64,000 bases of DNA from contig NZ_JAJADQ010000004.1 of assembly GCF_020447315.1 (NCBI RefSeq), positions 1 through 64,000 on the forward strand, in the 5' to 3' direction. The translations under genes and the position numbers were made by a program. This DNA is from Hymenobacter nitidus. GTDB lineage: Bacteria > Bacteroidota > Bacteroidia > Cytophagales > Hymenobacteraceae. The number at the start of each line of letters is the position of its first letter. The first letter of the stretch is position 1. The notes under the pieces were generated by a model, which did no database searches, was not told the origin of the DNA, and worked only from the letters and a program-made list of their open reading frames with translations. Positions 1-8,099 of the stretch are shown piece after piece.

Positions 1-1698
1 GCCAACGCCTCGCTCACTCAGAGCGGTGGTACGCTGGCCGTGGCAGGGCAGGGCTTTGCTATTGATGGCACCTTTAGGGCCACCGGCGGCCTGCTGAGCC
101 TAGCTGGCAGCAGCGAGCAGCGCCTGGGTGGCACCCGGGCCACCTTCTGGGACCTGACCGTTGGCCCAGCCGGAGCCCGGCTCGACGGCCCGGCTGCCAT
201 CCAGCGGGTACTGACCCTGAATGGCAACCTGTCGACCATCACGAATCCACTCACGCTGCTGTCCGGCAGCGCGGGGACGGCCATGGTAGTAAACTCCGGC
301 GGTAGTGTCGTGGGGGCGGCTACGGTGCAGCGCTACATTACCCCGAGCCTGAACAGCGGTTTGGGCTACCGCCACTACAGCTCCCCGGTGCAAAGCACTA
401 CAGTAGCCGACCTGGCCACCAGCGGTTTTTCGCCGGTAGTAAACCCCGGCTACAACACCCAGGGCAATACGGTGAATCCTTTCCCAACTGTGTATGGTTT
501 CGATGAAGCCCGCATTGTGGGCACCTCGGCTACCACTCAGGACTTCGAGTACGGCTACTTCTCACCCGCGACGCTGGGGACTGCCCTGACCCGCGGCCGG
601 GGCTATGCGGTCAATATCAGCGCCAGCGAGAAAGTCGACCTGGTGGGCACGCTGAACACGGGTACTGTACCGGTCGGCACCCTTGGCCGGGGCCCCGAAG
701 GCAACTCGGGCTGGCACCTGCTGGGCAACCCCTATCCGGCCCCGCTGGACTGGAAAAAGGCTCGGACGGGTCTGCCCGCTGGCGTACAGGATGCGGTTTA
801 CGTCTACAAGTCCACTGGCCAGTACGACGGCACGTACCAGTTCTACCAGAATGGCTTCGGCACGCTGCCCAATGGTATCATCGGCTCGATGCAGGGCTTT
901 TTCCTGCGCGTAAGCCAGCCGGTAGCCAGCTTCAACTTTCTGGATGCCTGGCGCTCGGCCAGCTACGAAGCCACGGACTTCAACCGCACCACTGCCGACA
1001 TCCGGCCCCAGGTGCAGCTGGATCTGGTATCGGCGCAAGGCGTGCACGAGCCCACCTATGTGTATTTCGAAACCGGGGCCACCGCTGGCGTGGATAATCA
1101 CTATGATGCCGAAAAGCTGCCCAACACTACGGGCCTGAACCTGGCTTCGGTAGCGGCTGGCACTAGCCTGGCCGTCAATGGCCTGCCAATGGCCACGGGC
1201 CCGGTTAGCGTGCCGCTGAGCGTGGGCGTGCCCACGACAGGCACCTACACGCTGACGGCGGCTTCCCTGCTGAATCTGGGCACGACGGACGTGTACCTGC
1301 ACGATGCCGTGACCGGCCAGCAAGTGAACCTGAAGCAGCAGCCGAGCTACCGTTTCTCAGCCAGCAATGCCGCCCTGCTTACGGACCGCTTCAGGCTGCA
1401 CTTCGGCGCCTTGCGGCCTCTGTCGGCCCAAAATGGCTTCACGGCCGCCAGCGTGAGCGTATATCCGAACCCGGCCCACCAGCAGTTTACGCTGCGCTTG
1501 CCTGCCGTAAGCGGTGCTGCGCAGGCCACGGTGGTGCTGTATAACGTGTTAGGGAAATCGGTGCGGGAAACCACACTGCCGCTGCCCGCTGGCGGTGCCC
1601 AAACTACCCTCGACGTGCAGAACCTGCCCGTAGGCGTGTACGTGCTGCGCGTGCAGGCCGGCACCGCCATCATCACCAAGCAGGTGGTCGTCGACTAA
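1..1698 (+). CDS. Secreted protein with type IX secretion C-terminal sorting tail (5' partial)
   Basis: The frame is open from base 1, so the start lies outside the window and only the last ~565 residues are seen. The body is rich in Gly, Thr, Ser and Val, as in large beta-rich cell-surface adhesin-like proteins of Bacteroidetes. The last ~75 residues form a Por secretion-system (type A) tail: a VSVYPNP motif, then VVLYNVLG, then LPVGVYVLRV, ending in a Lys followed by hydrophobic residues. Such tails direct proteins already in the periplasm through the type IX machinery, where they are cut off and the protein is usually attached to surface polysaccharide. The substrate or role of the passenger is not recognisable from this fragment. 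Confidence 0.9.
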   Translation, partial: ANASLTQSGGTLAVAGQGFAIDGTFRATGGLLSLAGSSEQRLGGTRATFWDLTVGPAGARLDGPAAIQRVLTLNGNLSTITNPLTLLSGSAGTAMVVNSGGSVVGAATVQRYITPSLNSGLGYRHYSSPVQSTTVADLATSGFSPVVNPGYNTQGNTVNPFPTVYGFDEARIVGTSATTQDFEYGYFSPATLGTALTRGRGYAVNISASEKVDLVGTLNTGTVPVGTLGRGPEGNSGWHLLGNPYPAPLDWKKARTGLPAGVQDAVYVYKSTGQYDGTYQFYQNGFGTLPNGIIGSMQGFFLRVSQPVASFNFLDAWRSASYEATDFNRTTADIRPQVQLDLVSAQGVHEPTYVYFETGATAGVDNHYDAEKLPNTTGLNLASVAAGTSLAVNGLPMATGPVSVPLSVGVPTTGTYTLTAASLLNLGTTDVYLHDAVTGQQVNLKQQPSYRFSASNAALLTDRFRLHFGALRPLSAQNGFTAASVSVYPNPAHQQFTLRLPAVSGAAQATVVLYNVLGKSVRETTLPLPAGGAQTTLDVQNLPVGVYVLRVQAGTAIITKQVVVD

Positions 1699-1780
1699 CG
1701 CCTGGGAGCGGGTGGCTCAGCCAGCTACGTGCGGGCTGGGCCGCCGCTCCGGCATCTTTTCAGCTTCATTTCGCTAACCC

Positions 1781-1975
1781 ATGAAACAGTACCTTTTCCC
1801 GATTTTCATTTTCCTGCTTTTCCTCTCGGCTACTGCCGCCCACGCTCAGGGACCGGGCACGGGCGGGCCGCGGCCCGGAGCTACCAACGCGCCCATCGAC
1901 GGTGGAGCCTCGCTGCTACTGGCCGCCGGTGCTGCCTACGGCCTGAAAAAACTGCGCAGCCGGCGCGCCCGCTAA
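1781..1975 (+). CDS. Small PID-CTERM sorting-signal protein
   Basis: This 64-residue protein has a Sec signal peptide (MKQYLFPIFIFLLFLSATAAHAQ), a short Gly/Pro-rich mature part, the motif APIDGG, a hydrophobic Ala/Leu-rich segment and a basic end (KKLRSRRAR). The layout of a PID motif, membrane segment and Arg/Lys cluster matches the PID-CTERM sorting signal of Bacteroidetes, analogous to PEP-CTERM. Almost nothing is left of a mature domain (about 15 residues), so the protein may act as a tiny surface peptide. No exosortase-type gene is present in this window. The start is supported by the signal peptide beginning directly at the first Met. Confidence 0.7.
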   Translation: MKQYLFPIFIFLLFLSATAAHAQGPGTGGPRPGATNAPIDGGASLLLAAGAAYGLKKLRSRRAR

Positions 1976-2020
1976 GCTCGTAGCCCGGCTGGTTTGGCCG
2001 GCGTACGACCAAGGCTTGAA

Positions 2021-2055
2021 GTCCCCACTGCCACCCGGCGGTGGGGACTTTTTGG
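2021..2055 (+). terminator. Rho-independent terminator after the PID-CTERM gene
   Basis: GTCCCCAC pairs with GTGGGGAC around a short GC-rich loop and is followed by TTTTT. It sits 45 bases after the upstream stop codon. Confidence 0.8.
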
Positions 2056-2152
2056 TAGTGGGGGCGGGGCTGTGAAAGGCTGCATGGGCAGCTACCATCA
2101 GCATCGTGTTGGTGCTAAAATACTTGGCCCTGTTGGCAGTGTAAGCGGGAAT

Positions 2153-2169
2153 GACTAATTTTATTAGTC
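2153..2169. promoter_or_regulatory. Short palindrome upstream of recN
   Basis: GACTAAT-TTT-ATTAGTC is a perfect 7-bp inverted repeat about 95 bases before the recN start, in an otherwise featureless leader. It could be an operator or just a small hairpin; I know of no matching regulator. Confidence 0.2.
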
Positions 2170-2264
2170 GAAATGCCTCTGGGAGCCTGTGAAGGGCCGT
2201 GGCAGTTGTTTCAACTGCGTCTTGATTACCGTGACGAGGCACAATTCCTGTTAACTGACAAACC

Positions 2265-3938
2265 ATGCTGGTTGATCTTCGCATACAGAATTACGCTCTG
2301 ATTGAGCAATTGGAGCTGCGGCCTTCCGCGTTGCTCAATATTATTACGGGGGAAACCGGGGCCGGCAAATCCATTATGCTGGGAGCCATCGGTCTGCTGT
2401 TGGGCAACCGCGCCGACTCCCGCATGCTCTTCAACACGGCGCTCAAGTGCGTGATTGAGGGCCAGTTCGACATCTCCAACTACCAGCTCCAGGATATCTT
2501 CGACTCGGAGGATCTGGACTACGACGCCCAGTGCATTCTGCGCCGCGAAATAAGCCCCTCGGGCAAGTCGCGGGCCTTCGTGAACGACACGCCCGTAACG
2601 CTGGAAACGTTGCGCAACATCGGCGCCAACCTGATGGACATTCACTCCCAGCACGATACGCTGCTGCTGGGCGACGCGGTATTTCAGCTCAACCTGCTCG
2701 ACCTGTACGCCGGGCTGGTGCCCACGCGCGGACAGTACAGCAACGCCTACCGCCAGTACCGCAAGCTGGAAGCCGACCTGAAAATGGTGGAAGACCAGAT
2801 TGCTCAGGCCAACAAGGAGCTCGACTACCACAGCTTTCTGCTGAGCGAGCTGGAAGAGGCCCGCCTCGACAATGAGGACCAGGAAGTCCTGGAGCAGGAA
2901 ATAAAGCAGCTGGAGCACGCCGAGGAAATCAAGTACAAGCTCACCCAGGCCCTGCACAGCCTGAGCGAGAGTGAGTACTGCGCCGCGGGCAGCATGAAGG
3001 AAGCCGCCACGCTGCTGGGGCAGATTTCGGGCTACGCCGACTCGTTTAAGGTACTCAAGGAGCGCCTCGACAGCTGCCTGATTGAGCTGCACGACATTGC
3101 CGACGAAGTAGAAGCCACCGAGCGGCGCACCGAGGGCGACCCAGCCCGCATCGACGAACTGCAGGGCCGCCTCAATGTGCTCTACAACCTGCAGCGCAAG
3201 CACCAGGTGCGCGACGTGCCCGAGCTGATAGCCGTGCGCGACGACCTGCGCCAGAAAGTAGGCTCGGTGCTGAACCTGGACAAGGAACTCACGCGCCTGC
3301 GCAAAGACACCGACGGTGCCCTGGCCACCGTGACGCGCCAGGGCAGCAAGCTTTCCGAGAGCCGCAAGAAGGCATTCCCCAAGTTCGAGAAGGAGCTGGC
3401 GGGCCTGCTTTCCGAGCTGGGCATGCCGCACTCGCGCATTGTGGTGCAGCACAGCACCGGCCAGCCTACGGCCAGCGGCATCGACGTGGTCAGCATCCTG
3501 TTTACGGCCAACAAAGGCGCCCAGCCCCAGACGCTGAGCAAGGCCGCATCAGGCGGAGAATTCTCGCGCCTGATGCTGTGCATCAAGTACATGCTGGCCG
3601 ATAAAACCGCGCTGCCGACCATCGTATTCGACGAAATTGACACCGGTATTTCGGGGGAAATTGCCGTAAAAGTAGGCCGCATGATGCAACAGATGGCCAA
3701 AAAGCACCAGCTCGTGGCTATCAGTCACCTGCCGCAGATGGCCGCCGCCGGCGACGCGCACTACTTCGTGTATAAGGAGGACCGTGCCGACCGTACCGTG
3801 AGCCGCATCCGGGAGCTGACGACCGAGGAGCGGGTGCGCGAAATTGCCCACATGATTGCTGGCGCCAAGCCCAGCGAAAACGCCTACCAGAGTGCCCGCG
3901 AGCTGCTGGCCATGCGCGGCGCGGAAGTGGTGATTTAG
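2265..3938 (+). CDS. recN: DNA repair protein RecN
   Basis: RecN is an SMC-like ATPase that acts early in double-strand break repair on nucleoid DNA. The 557-residue length is typical. The Walker A motif GETGAGKS lies at residues 29-36, a long central coiled coil covers roughly residues 150-370 (many Glu/Lys/Leu heptads), the ABC signature ASGGEFSR and Walker B IVFDEIDTG lie in the C-terminal half, followed by a switch His (AISHLPQMA). The start ATG gives the family's usual beginning with the RIQNYALIE beta strand. It is followed 117 bases later by fabI on the same strand. Its stop codon lies inside the left arm of a long inverted repeat (3931-4047). Confidence 0.97.
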   Translation: MLVDLRIQNYALIEQLELRPSALLNIITGETGAGKSIMLGAIGLLLGNRADSRMLFNTALKCVIEGQFDISNYQLQDIFDSEDLDYDAQCILRREISPSGKSRAFVNDTPVTLETLRNIGANLMDIHSQHDTLLLGDAVFQLNLLDLYAGLVPTRGQYSNAYRQYRKLEADLKMVEDQIAQANKELDYHSFLLSELEEARLDNEDQEVLEQEIKQLEHAEEIKYKLTQALHSLSESEYCAAGSMKEAATLLGQISGYADSFKVLKERLDSCLIELHDIADEVEATERRTEGDPARIDELQGRLNVLYNLQRKHQVRDVPELIAVRDDLRQKVGSVLNLDKELTRLRKDTDGALATVTRQGSKLSESRKKAFPKFEKELAGLLSELGMPHSRIVVQHSTGQPTASGIDVVSILFTANKGAQPQTLSKAASGGEFSRLMLCIKYMLADKTALPTIVFDEIDTGISGEIAVKVGRMMQQMAKKHQLVAISHLPQMAAAGDAHYFVYKEDRADRTVSRIRELTTEERVREIAHMIAGAKPSENAYQSARELLAMRGAEVVI

Positions 3939-4047
3939 TGATTTAGTGATTTAGTGAGTTATTGATTATTTAACTTGCCGCCTCTGGCGTGTGCTGCCGG
4001 AGAAGTTGAGCCAACCACACTCACTGAATCACTAAATCACTAAATCA
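3931..4047. repeat. 29-bp inverted repeat made of an 8-base tandem, overlapping the recN stop
   Basis: The left arm (3931-3959) is three tandem copies of TGATTTAG followed by TGAGT. The right arm (4019-4047) is its reverse complement with one mismatch. The arms are separated by 59 bases. The recN TAG (3936-3938) is part of the first tandem unit. In RNA the arms would form a long hairpin between recN and fabI. Confidence 0.85.
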
Positions 4048-4055
4048 CAGACAGC

Positions 4056-4877
4056 ATGTCCAATAACCTCCTCGCCGGCAAGGTCGGCATCATCTCCGGA
4101 GCGCTCAACGAAGAATCTATTGCCTGGAAAGTAGCCTTGAAAGCCCACGAGCAGGGAGCCCGCTTCGTGCTGACTAATGCGCCGCTGGCCATGCGTATGG
4201 GCGAAATCAACAAGCTTTCGGAGCTGTGCAGCGCGCCTATCATTCCGGCTGATGCCACGTCGATGGAAGACCTGGAAAAGCTGTTTTCGGGCGCGCAGGA
4301 GCACCTGGGCGGCAAGCTCGACTTCGTGCTGCACAGCATCGGGATGAGCGCCAACATCCGTAAGGGCAAGCACTACGGCGAGCTGAACTACGAGTGGTTC
4401 CAGAAGACGCTGGACGTGTCGGCCCTGTCGTTTCACAAGATGCTGGCCGTGGCCGAGAAGCAGGACGCCTTCAACGAGTGGGGCTCGGCCGTGGCCTTGA
4501 GCTACATTGCCGCCCAGCGCGCCTTCCTCGACTACACCGATATGTCGCAGGCCAAAGCCGTACTCGAAAGCATTGCCCGCAGCTACGGCCAGCGCCTGGG
4601 CAAGCTCAAGAAAGTGCGCGTGAACACCATTTCGCAGTCGCCGACCAAAACCACGGCCGGTACCGGTATCAGCGGCTTCAACGCGTTTTACGACTACGCC
4701 GACAAACTTTCGCCCCTGGGCAATGCCCCGGCCGAAGCCTGTGCCGACTACTGCATCAGCCTGTTCTCGGACCTGACCCGCTACGTGACCATGCAGAACC
4801 TGATGCACGACGGCGGCTTCAGCACCACCGGTATTTCCGAGGAAATCGTGGAGGTTATTACCCAGGCCGGCGCGTAA
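4056..4877 (+). CDS. fabI: Enoyl-[acyl-carrier-protein] reductase (FabI, SDR family)
   Basis: FabI catalyses the NAD(P)H-dependent last step of each fatty acid elongation cycle in the cytoplasm. The 273-residue protein shows the FabI-type modified nucleotide-binding start (GIISGALNEESIAWKVA), the DFVLHSIG strand, and the Tyr-x6-Lys active site (YTDMSQAK), followed by the RVNTISQSPTKT substrate loop. It lacks the Ser-rich classical SDR site, as expected for FabI. A terminator follows at 4900. The upstream long inverted repeat may separate its expression from recN. Confidence 0.93.
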   Translation: MSNNLLAGKVGIISGALNEESIAWKVALKAHEQGARFVLTNAPLAMRMGEINKLSELCSAPIIPADATSMEDLEKLFSGAQEHLGGKLDFVLHSIGMSANIRKGKHYGELNYEWFQKTLDVSALSFHKMLAVAEKQDAFNEWGSAVALSYIAAQRAFLDYTDMSQAKAVLESIARSYGQRLGKLKKVRVNTISQSPTKTTAGTGISGFNAFYDYADKLSPLGNAPAEACADYCISLFSDLTRYVTMQNLMHDGGFSTTGISEEIVEVITQAGA

Positions 4878-4899
4878 TTCAGTTGCCTATTAGTACAAG

Positions 4900-4927
4900 A
4901 AAAGCCCGGCCCGGTGGCCGGGCTTTT
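4900..4927. terminator. Bidirectional terminator between fabI and the convergent gene
   Basis: AAAAGCCCGGCC and GGCCGGGCTTTT form a perfect 12-bp stem with a 4-base loop. A/T runs flank both sides, so it can end fabI (+) and the 4948-5859 gene (-). Confidence 0.85.
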
Positions 4928-4947
4928 CTATTTGGGAGTAGCAAGCA

Positions 4948-5859
4948 TCAATGAAAGGACCGGCTCAGCTGTAAGCTGACCTCCTTGTAGCAACGGAGCT
5001 GGTGGGCGGCCACGCCAAGTAGCAGACTATGGCCAATTGACCGGGATATACTACCCTGAAACTGCCAATAGGCAGGCCAGCGAGTGGCTTGCGCCTGCAC
5101 ATGGACATTCAGCGGATAAGGGAGGCCATAGCGAAAACCGGCTCCGTAGCCGTAGCCCGCGGAGGTACTGGCTTCGGTGGGTTGCAACGGCTGGTACCGG
5201 GCGTAGCCAGCACCAATCAACAACTCGGGAAGGCGAGTGGCTTTCGGGAAGAAGGTCAGGCCGAGCGTGGCGGAGTAGCTGGTAAACTGCGCATTGGCGG
5301 CGGCCCGCAGGCGCTGGTACTCCAGCTTTTCGGAGAAGCTCACCGCATCTACTTTCGGTAGTGTAGACAAGCTCACGGCGGCAGTTGTAGCGTAGTTGCT
5401 TTTGAAGTTGGTTTGGTAGCTGCCCGAGATACAGAGGGGAATGCCGATGAATTGTTGACCAAAAACTTGCGCCAAAACCCCATACGGCGCGTACCGTACG
5501 CCGGAAGTCACCCCCAGGTTGTACCGGGCATATACCAACACGTCGTCGGATATAATCTGCCGCTGGTCAGGATTCAGCTTGAAAACGGTGTTGCCGCCCG
5601 CCGCTATGAGCCGCTGCTGTTTCACGTAGCCAATGGCACTTATGCTGACCCTGACACTATCGAATCGGCCGGGTACCGTGAGCGAGAAGCTGCCGTCGGT
5701 ATTGGTCATCACCCCATTAACAGTACTGAGCTGCAGAATAGTAACGCCCGACAAGCCCTGCCCGTTGGTGCCGTCAGTTATTTGGCCGGTTACGGTAGTT
5801 TGGGCGTGGACGAGGCTTGGCAGCCAGAGGCAAAAGCAGAGTAACAGTCCTATTTTCAT
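4948..5859 (-). CDS. Carboxypeptidase-regulatory-like domain outer membrane protein
   Basis: The start is placed at the Met that opens a clean signal peptide (MKIGLLLCFCLWLPSLVHAQ); an upstream in-frame Met would put a non-signal stretch before it. Residues ~22-95 form a CarboxypepD_reg-like beta sandwich (VTGQITDGTNGQGLSGVTI, then TNTDGSFSLTVPG, then SAIGYVKQ), the plug-like domain seen at the N-terminus of SusC/TonB-dependent receptors. The remaining ~200 residues are alternating aromatic/polar beta strands, like a small outer-membrane barrel, but there is no TonB plug or full 22-strand receptor. It ends in an aromatic residue pattern. The function is unknown; a surface/outer-membrane location is inferred. 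Confidence 0.75.
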   Translation of the reverse strand: MKIGLLLCFCLWLPSLVHAQTTVTGQITDGTNGQGLSGVTILQLSTVNGVMTNTDGSFSLTVPGRFDSVRVSISAIGYVKQQRLIAAGGNTVFKLNPDQRQIISDDVLVYARYNLGVTSGVRYAPYGVLAQVFGQQFIGIPLCISGSYQTNFKSNYATTAAVSLSTLPKVDAVSFSEKLEYQRLRAAANAQFTSYSATLGLTFFPKATRLPELLIGAGYARYQPLQPTEASTSAGYGYGAGFRYGLPYPLNVHVQAQATRWPAYWQFQGSISRSIGHSLLLGVAAHQLRCYKEVSLQLSRSFH

Positions 5860-5986
5860 AATGGGTTTCGAGTGGAGTAGCGCTAAGCTGATGCCGACTG
5901 AACCCATATTTCACACTTCAGCACTGAAAATACGGCGGCCAGGTTTCGGCTTCGTCAAGCCCACCCTCAAGGCAAGCCACTAGCGG

Positions 5987-6919
5987 CTAATACCCCCGCA
6001 CCAATTCCACCAGGTTTTCCAGCGGCTCGCCGCTTCGTAGGTGGCCGAGGTTGCGCAGGAATAGCGCCACTTTGCCTTCGTCTTCGTGGGGCTGGCCACC
6101 GCCGGTGTGCTGGGTGAGAAGCACGTTGGGCAAGGTCCAGAGCGGGTGGTCGGCGGGCAGGGGCTCCTGGGCCGTCACGTCGAGCACCGCCCCGATTTTG
6201 CCGGCTTGCAGCGCCGCTACCAGCGCCGGCTCGTCGGTGGTGTTGCCGCGGCCCACGCTGGCGTAGAGACTGCCGGGCGGCATAGCGGCTATCAACTCGG
6301 CGGAGAAGAACTGGTCGGCGCTGCCGGGCAGGCAGTTGATAACGATATCGGTGTGGGGCAAAGCAGCGCGCAGCTCGGCTACAGAGTGCAGCTGGGCCTG
6401 CGGGCTGGTGCGGGCCAGCAGCTGCACCTGGCACTGAAAGCCGCTGAGCTGCTCGCGCACAGCCAGCCCAATGCCCCCGGCGCCGAGAATAATAACCCGC
6501 TTATGGCGCAGCAGTCCCACTTTGGCCCGCAGCGGCGGCCCTACCCACTCCCGTTGCTGCTGCAGCACGGCCAGCTCCGGAATGCGGCGCAGGAAGCTCA
6601 AAACGCCCGCCACAATGGTTTCGGCGCAGGCCCAGGCAAAATAGTCGCCCATGTTGGCGACCGGAAACGGCAGCTGCAGGCCGGCATACTGGTCGAAGCC
6701 GGCCGAGTCGATTTGCCAGAACTGCAGGTGCGGGGGCTGGTGCCCGGTCAGCCAGGCCGGGGGCACGTTGCCCAGCAGCACGTCGGCCGCCAGAAAGGCT
6801 GCCAACTGGTCCGGCTCGGGTAGGTCGGTGCGAAAAACGGGGCGGACAGCGGCGGGCAGCTGCTGCAGGAGAAGGGCCTGGGCGGCCGGGCTGAGCGCCG
6901 AATAAATGAAAAGCTGCAT
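5987..6919 (-). CDS. D-2-hydroxyacid dehydrogenase family protein (hydroxypyruvate/glyoxylate reductase-like)
   Basis: A cytoplasmic NAD(P)H-dependent 2-oxoacid reductase of 310 residues. The Rossmann motif is ILGAGGIGLAV, followed by NCLPGSADQFF, SVGRGNTTDE (catalytic Arg region), VTAQEPLPADHPLW (Glu) and LTQHTGGG (general acid His). The N-terminal catalytic half is diverged, as in the GhrA-like branch. The start is set at the second Met (MQLFIYSA) because the first strand of the fold begins there. The exact substrate cannot be read from sequence. Confidence 0.88.
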   Translation of the reverse strand: MQLFIYSALSPAAQALLLQQLPAAVRPVFRTDLPEPDQLAAFLAADVLLGNVPPAWLTGHQPPHLQFWQIDSAGFDQYAGLQLPFPVANMGDYFAWACAETIVAGVLSFLRRIPELAVLQQQREWVGPPLRAKVGLLRHKRVIILGAGGIGLAVREQLSGFQCQVQLLARTSPQAQLHSVAELRAALPHTDIVINCLPGSADQFFSAELIAAMPPGSLYASVGRGNTTDEPALVAALQAGKIGAVLDVTAQEPLPADHPLWTLPNVLLTQHTGGGQPHEDEGKVALFLRNLGHLRSGEPLENLVELVRGY

Positions 6920-6999
6920 AGGTGGCAAGGGAAGTAACCGCTACTTATACGCAGAACAGCGCGGCGCACCTACCGGGCGTTGCAGACACGGGTGCCGAA

Positions 7000-7347
7000 T
7001 TAGGCGCTGAGCGCCTTACGAACCCTGGCTGGCAGCTTTGCCACAATCAGTTGGTACGACTCGCCGATGTAGTGCTGCCAGCGGGCCGCGTCGAGGCGTC
7101 GGATGTCATCCAGGTGCACCCACTGGTGGCGGCCCAGGTATCGATGCGCCGTAAACCCGGTCTGGGCAAGCAGCTCTTCAAACTCTTCGCCCCGGGCCTT
7201 GAAGGTAGCCGATACCGGAAAGCTGTCGGGGCTAGTCACCAGGAATATCTTCTCGCCCATGCAAAAGCACAGGTGGTCGTCCCACTTAATCTCTTCCGTA
7301 ATGCCCGCATGGGTGTGGCAGATGGTTTGCAGTTCGGCGACAGTCAT
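7000..7347 (-). CDS. MmcQ/YjbR family protein
   Basis: A 115-residue cytoplasmic protein of the MmcQ/YjbR fold (CyaY-like), often annotated as DNA binding, biochemical role poorly known. The sequence shows the family pattern: a helix ending in ITEEIKWDDHLCFCMGEKIF, then SFKARGEEFEELL-like (here TFKARGEEFEELL), the HRYLGRHQWVHLD strand and a final helix with YIGESYQLIVAKLP. The start is placed at MTVAELQ because family members begin with this helix. It lies 33 bases after an unknown gene on the same strand and is probably cotranscribed. Confidence 0.88.
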   Translation of the reverse strand: MTVAELQTICHTHAGITEEIKWDDHLCFCMGEKIFLVTSPDSFPVSATFKARGEEFEELLAQTGFTAHRYLGRHQWVHLDDIRRLDAARWQHYIGESYQLIVAKLPARVRKALSA

Positions 7348-7380
7348 GGGGGAGAAGAAGGAAGTAGGACAAGACAACAC

Positions 7381-7788
7381 CTACGGCTGGGCCCGCAGCC
7401 AGCTTTGGGCTGCTTCCAGGCTGTCGAACAGCTGAATATGCAGCACGTCGCCGATGCGGTGCTGCAGGTCTTCGATGGAAAGCTGCCCGAACACATCAGG
7501 CGAAACAACCTGGGCAAAGTAGCGCAGGCCGGCCGTGATAATCAGCGGCGTCCAGACCTGCTGAATCCAGTCGTTGGCGTCGGTGAAGGTGCCGACCAGG
7601 GCCCGGTGGTTGTTGAGCAGCTTGGGGCAGGGCTGCTCGCGTAGCATATCCACGTAGGTCAGGCCGCCATCCATAATGGTACCCAGCGTCTGGCGCCCCA
7701 GCCAGCGGGCATGAATCCAGTTTTCCTGCTGATTACGCTCGACGGTAACGTAAGCCGTACCGTCGCCCCGATAAAGTGATGTTATCAT
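7381..7788 (-). CDS. Conserved hypothetical protein (possible STAS/SpoIIAA-like fold)
   Basis: A 135-residue cytoplasmic protein without signal peptide. It starts with two beta strands (GTAYVTVERNQQENWIHARW), has a central strand around HRALVGTFTDANDW, and ends with FDSLEAAQSWLRAQ, a helix typical of the end of SpoIIAA-like/STAS proteins of Bacteroidetes. I do not recognise it with certainty. It is the first gene of a two-gene unit with the YjbR protein and is divergent from the protease gene at 8100. Confidence 0.6.
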   Translation of the reverse strand: MITSLYRGDGTAYVTVERNQQENWIHARWLGRQTLGTIMDGGLTYVDMLREQPCPKLLNNHRALVGTFTDANDWIQQVWTPLIITAGLRYFAQVVSPDVFGQLSIEDLQHRIGDVLHIQLFDSLEAAQSWLRAQP

Positions 7789-8099
7789 ACATAGTCCACT
7801 ACAACACGCTTAGCAGCAAACCAAGAGCGTTTTTTCCGGTACAAAGATGCATAATTACTGGCCGATGCTGGCTGATGCTGGCCGGTGGGCCCGAAAACAA
7901 CGTTGCTCTGGGCCCCGGTACTGAACTACTGGCCGGGCAGTATTCGTTGTGCAACTAGGCCCGTAAAGCAGTGTCTTACTAGCTACGCAGTCAGACGAAT
8001 CGGCGCCTGGCGGGCTGCCGGCCCCGGGGCCGGTTCGAATTCCACCAGCCCGAATTACGGCTGATGCTCCTCTTGTTGTATCTTCTTTGCCTTTCCCAT
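7789..8099. other. Divergent intergenic region (311 bases)
   Basis: This gap must hold the promoters of the unknown gene at 7788 (-) and the protease at 8100 (+). It contains a short direct repeat GATGCTGG near 7864-7880. I see no gene and no clear terminator in it. Confidence 0.4.

Noticed and set aside
3931..4047. The TGATTTAG tandem as a CRISPR-like or origin array.
   Set aside because: Only three units, no spacers, no DnaA-type boxes; it is a simple tandem and inverted repeat.
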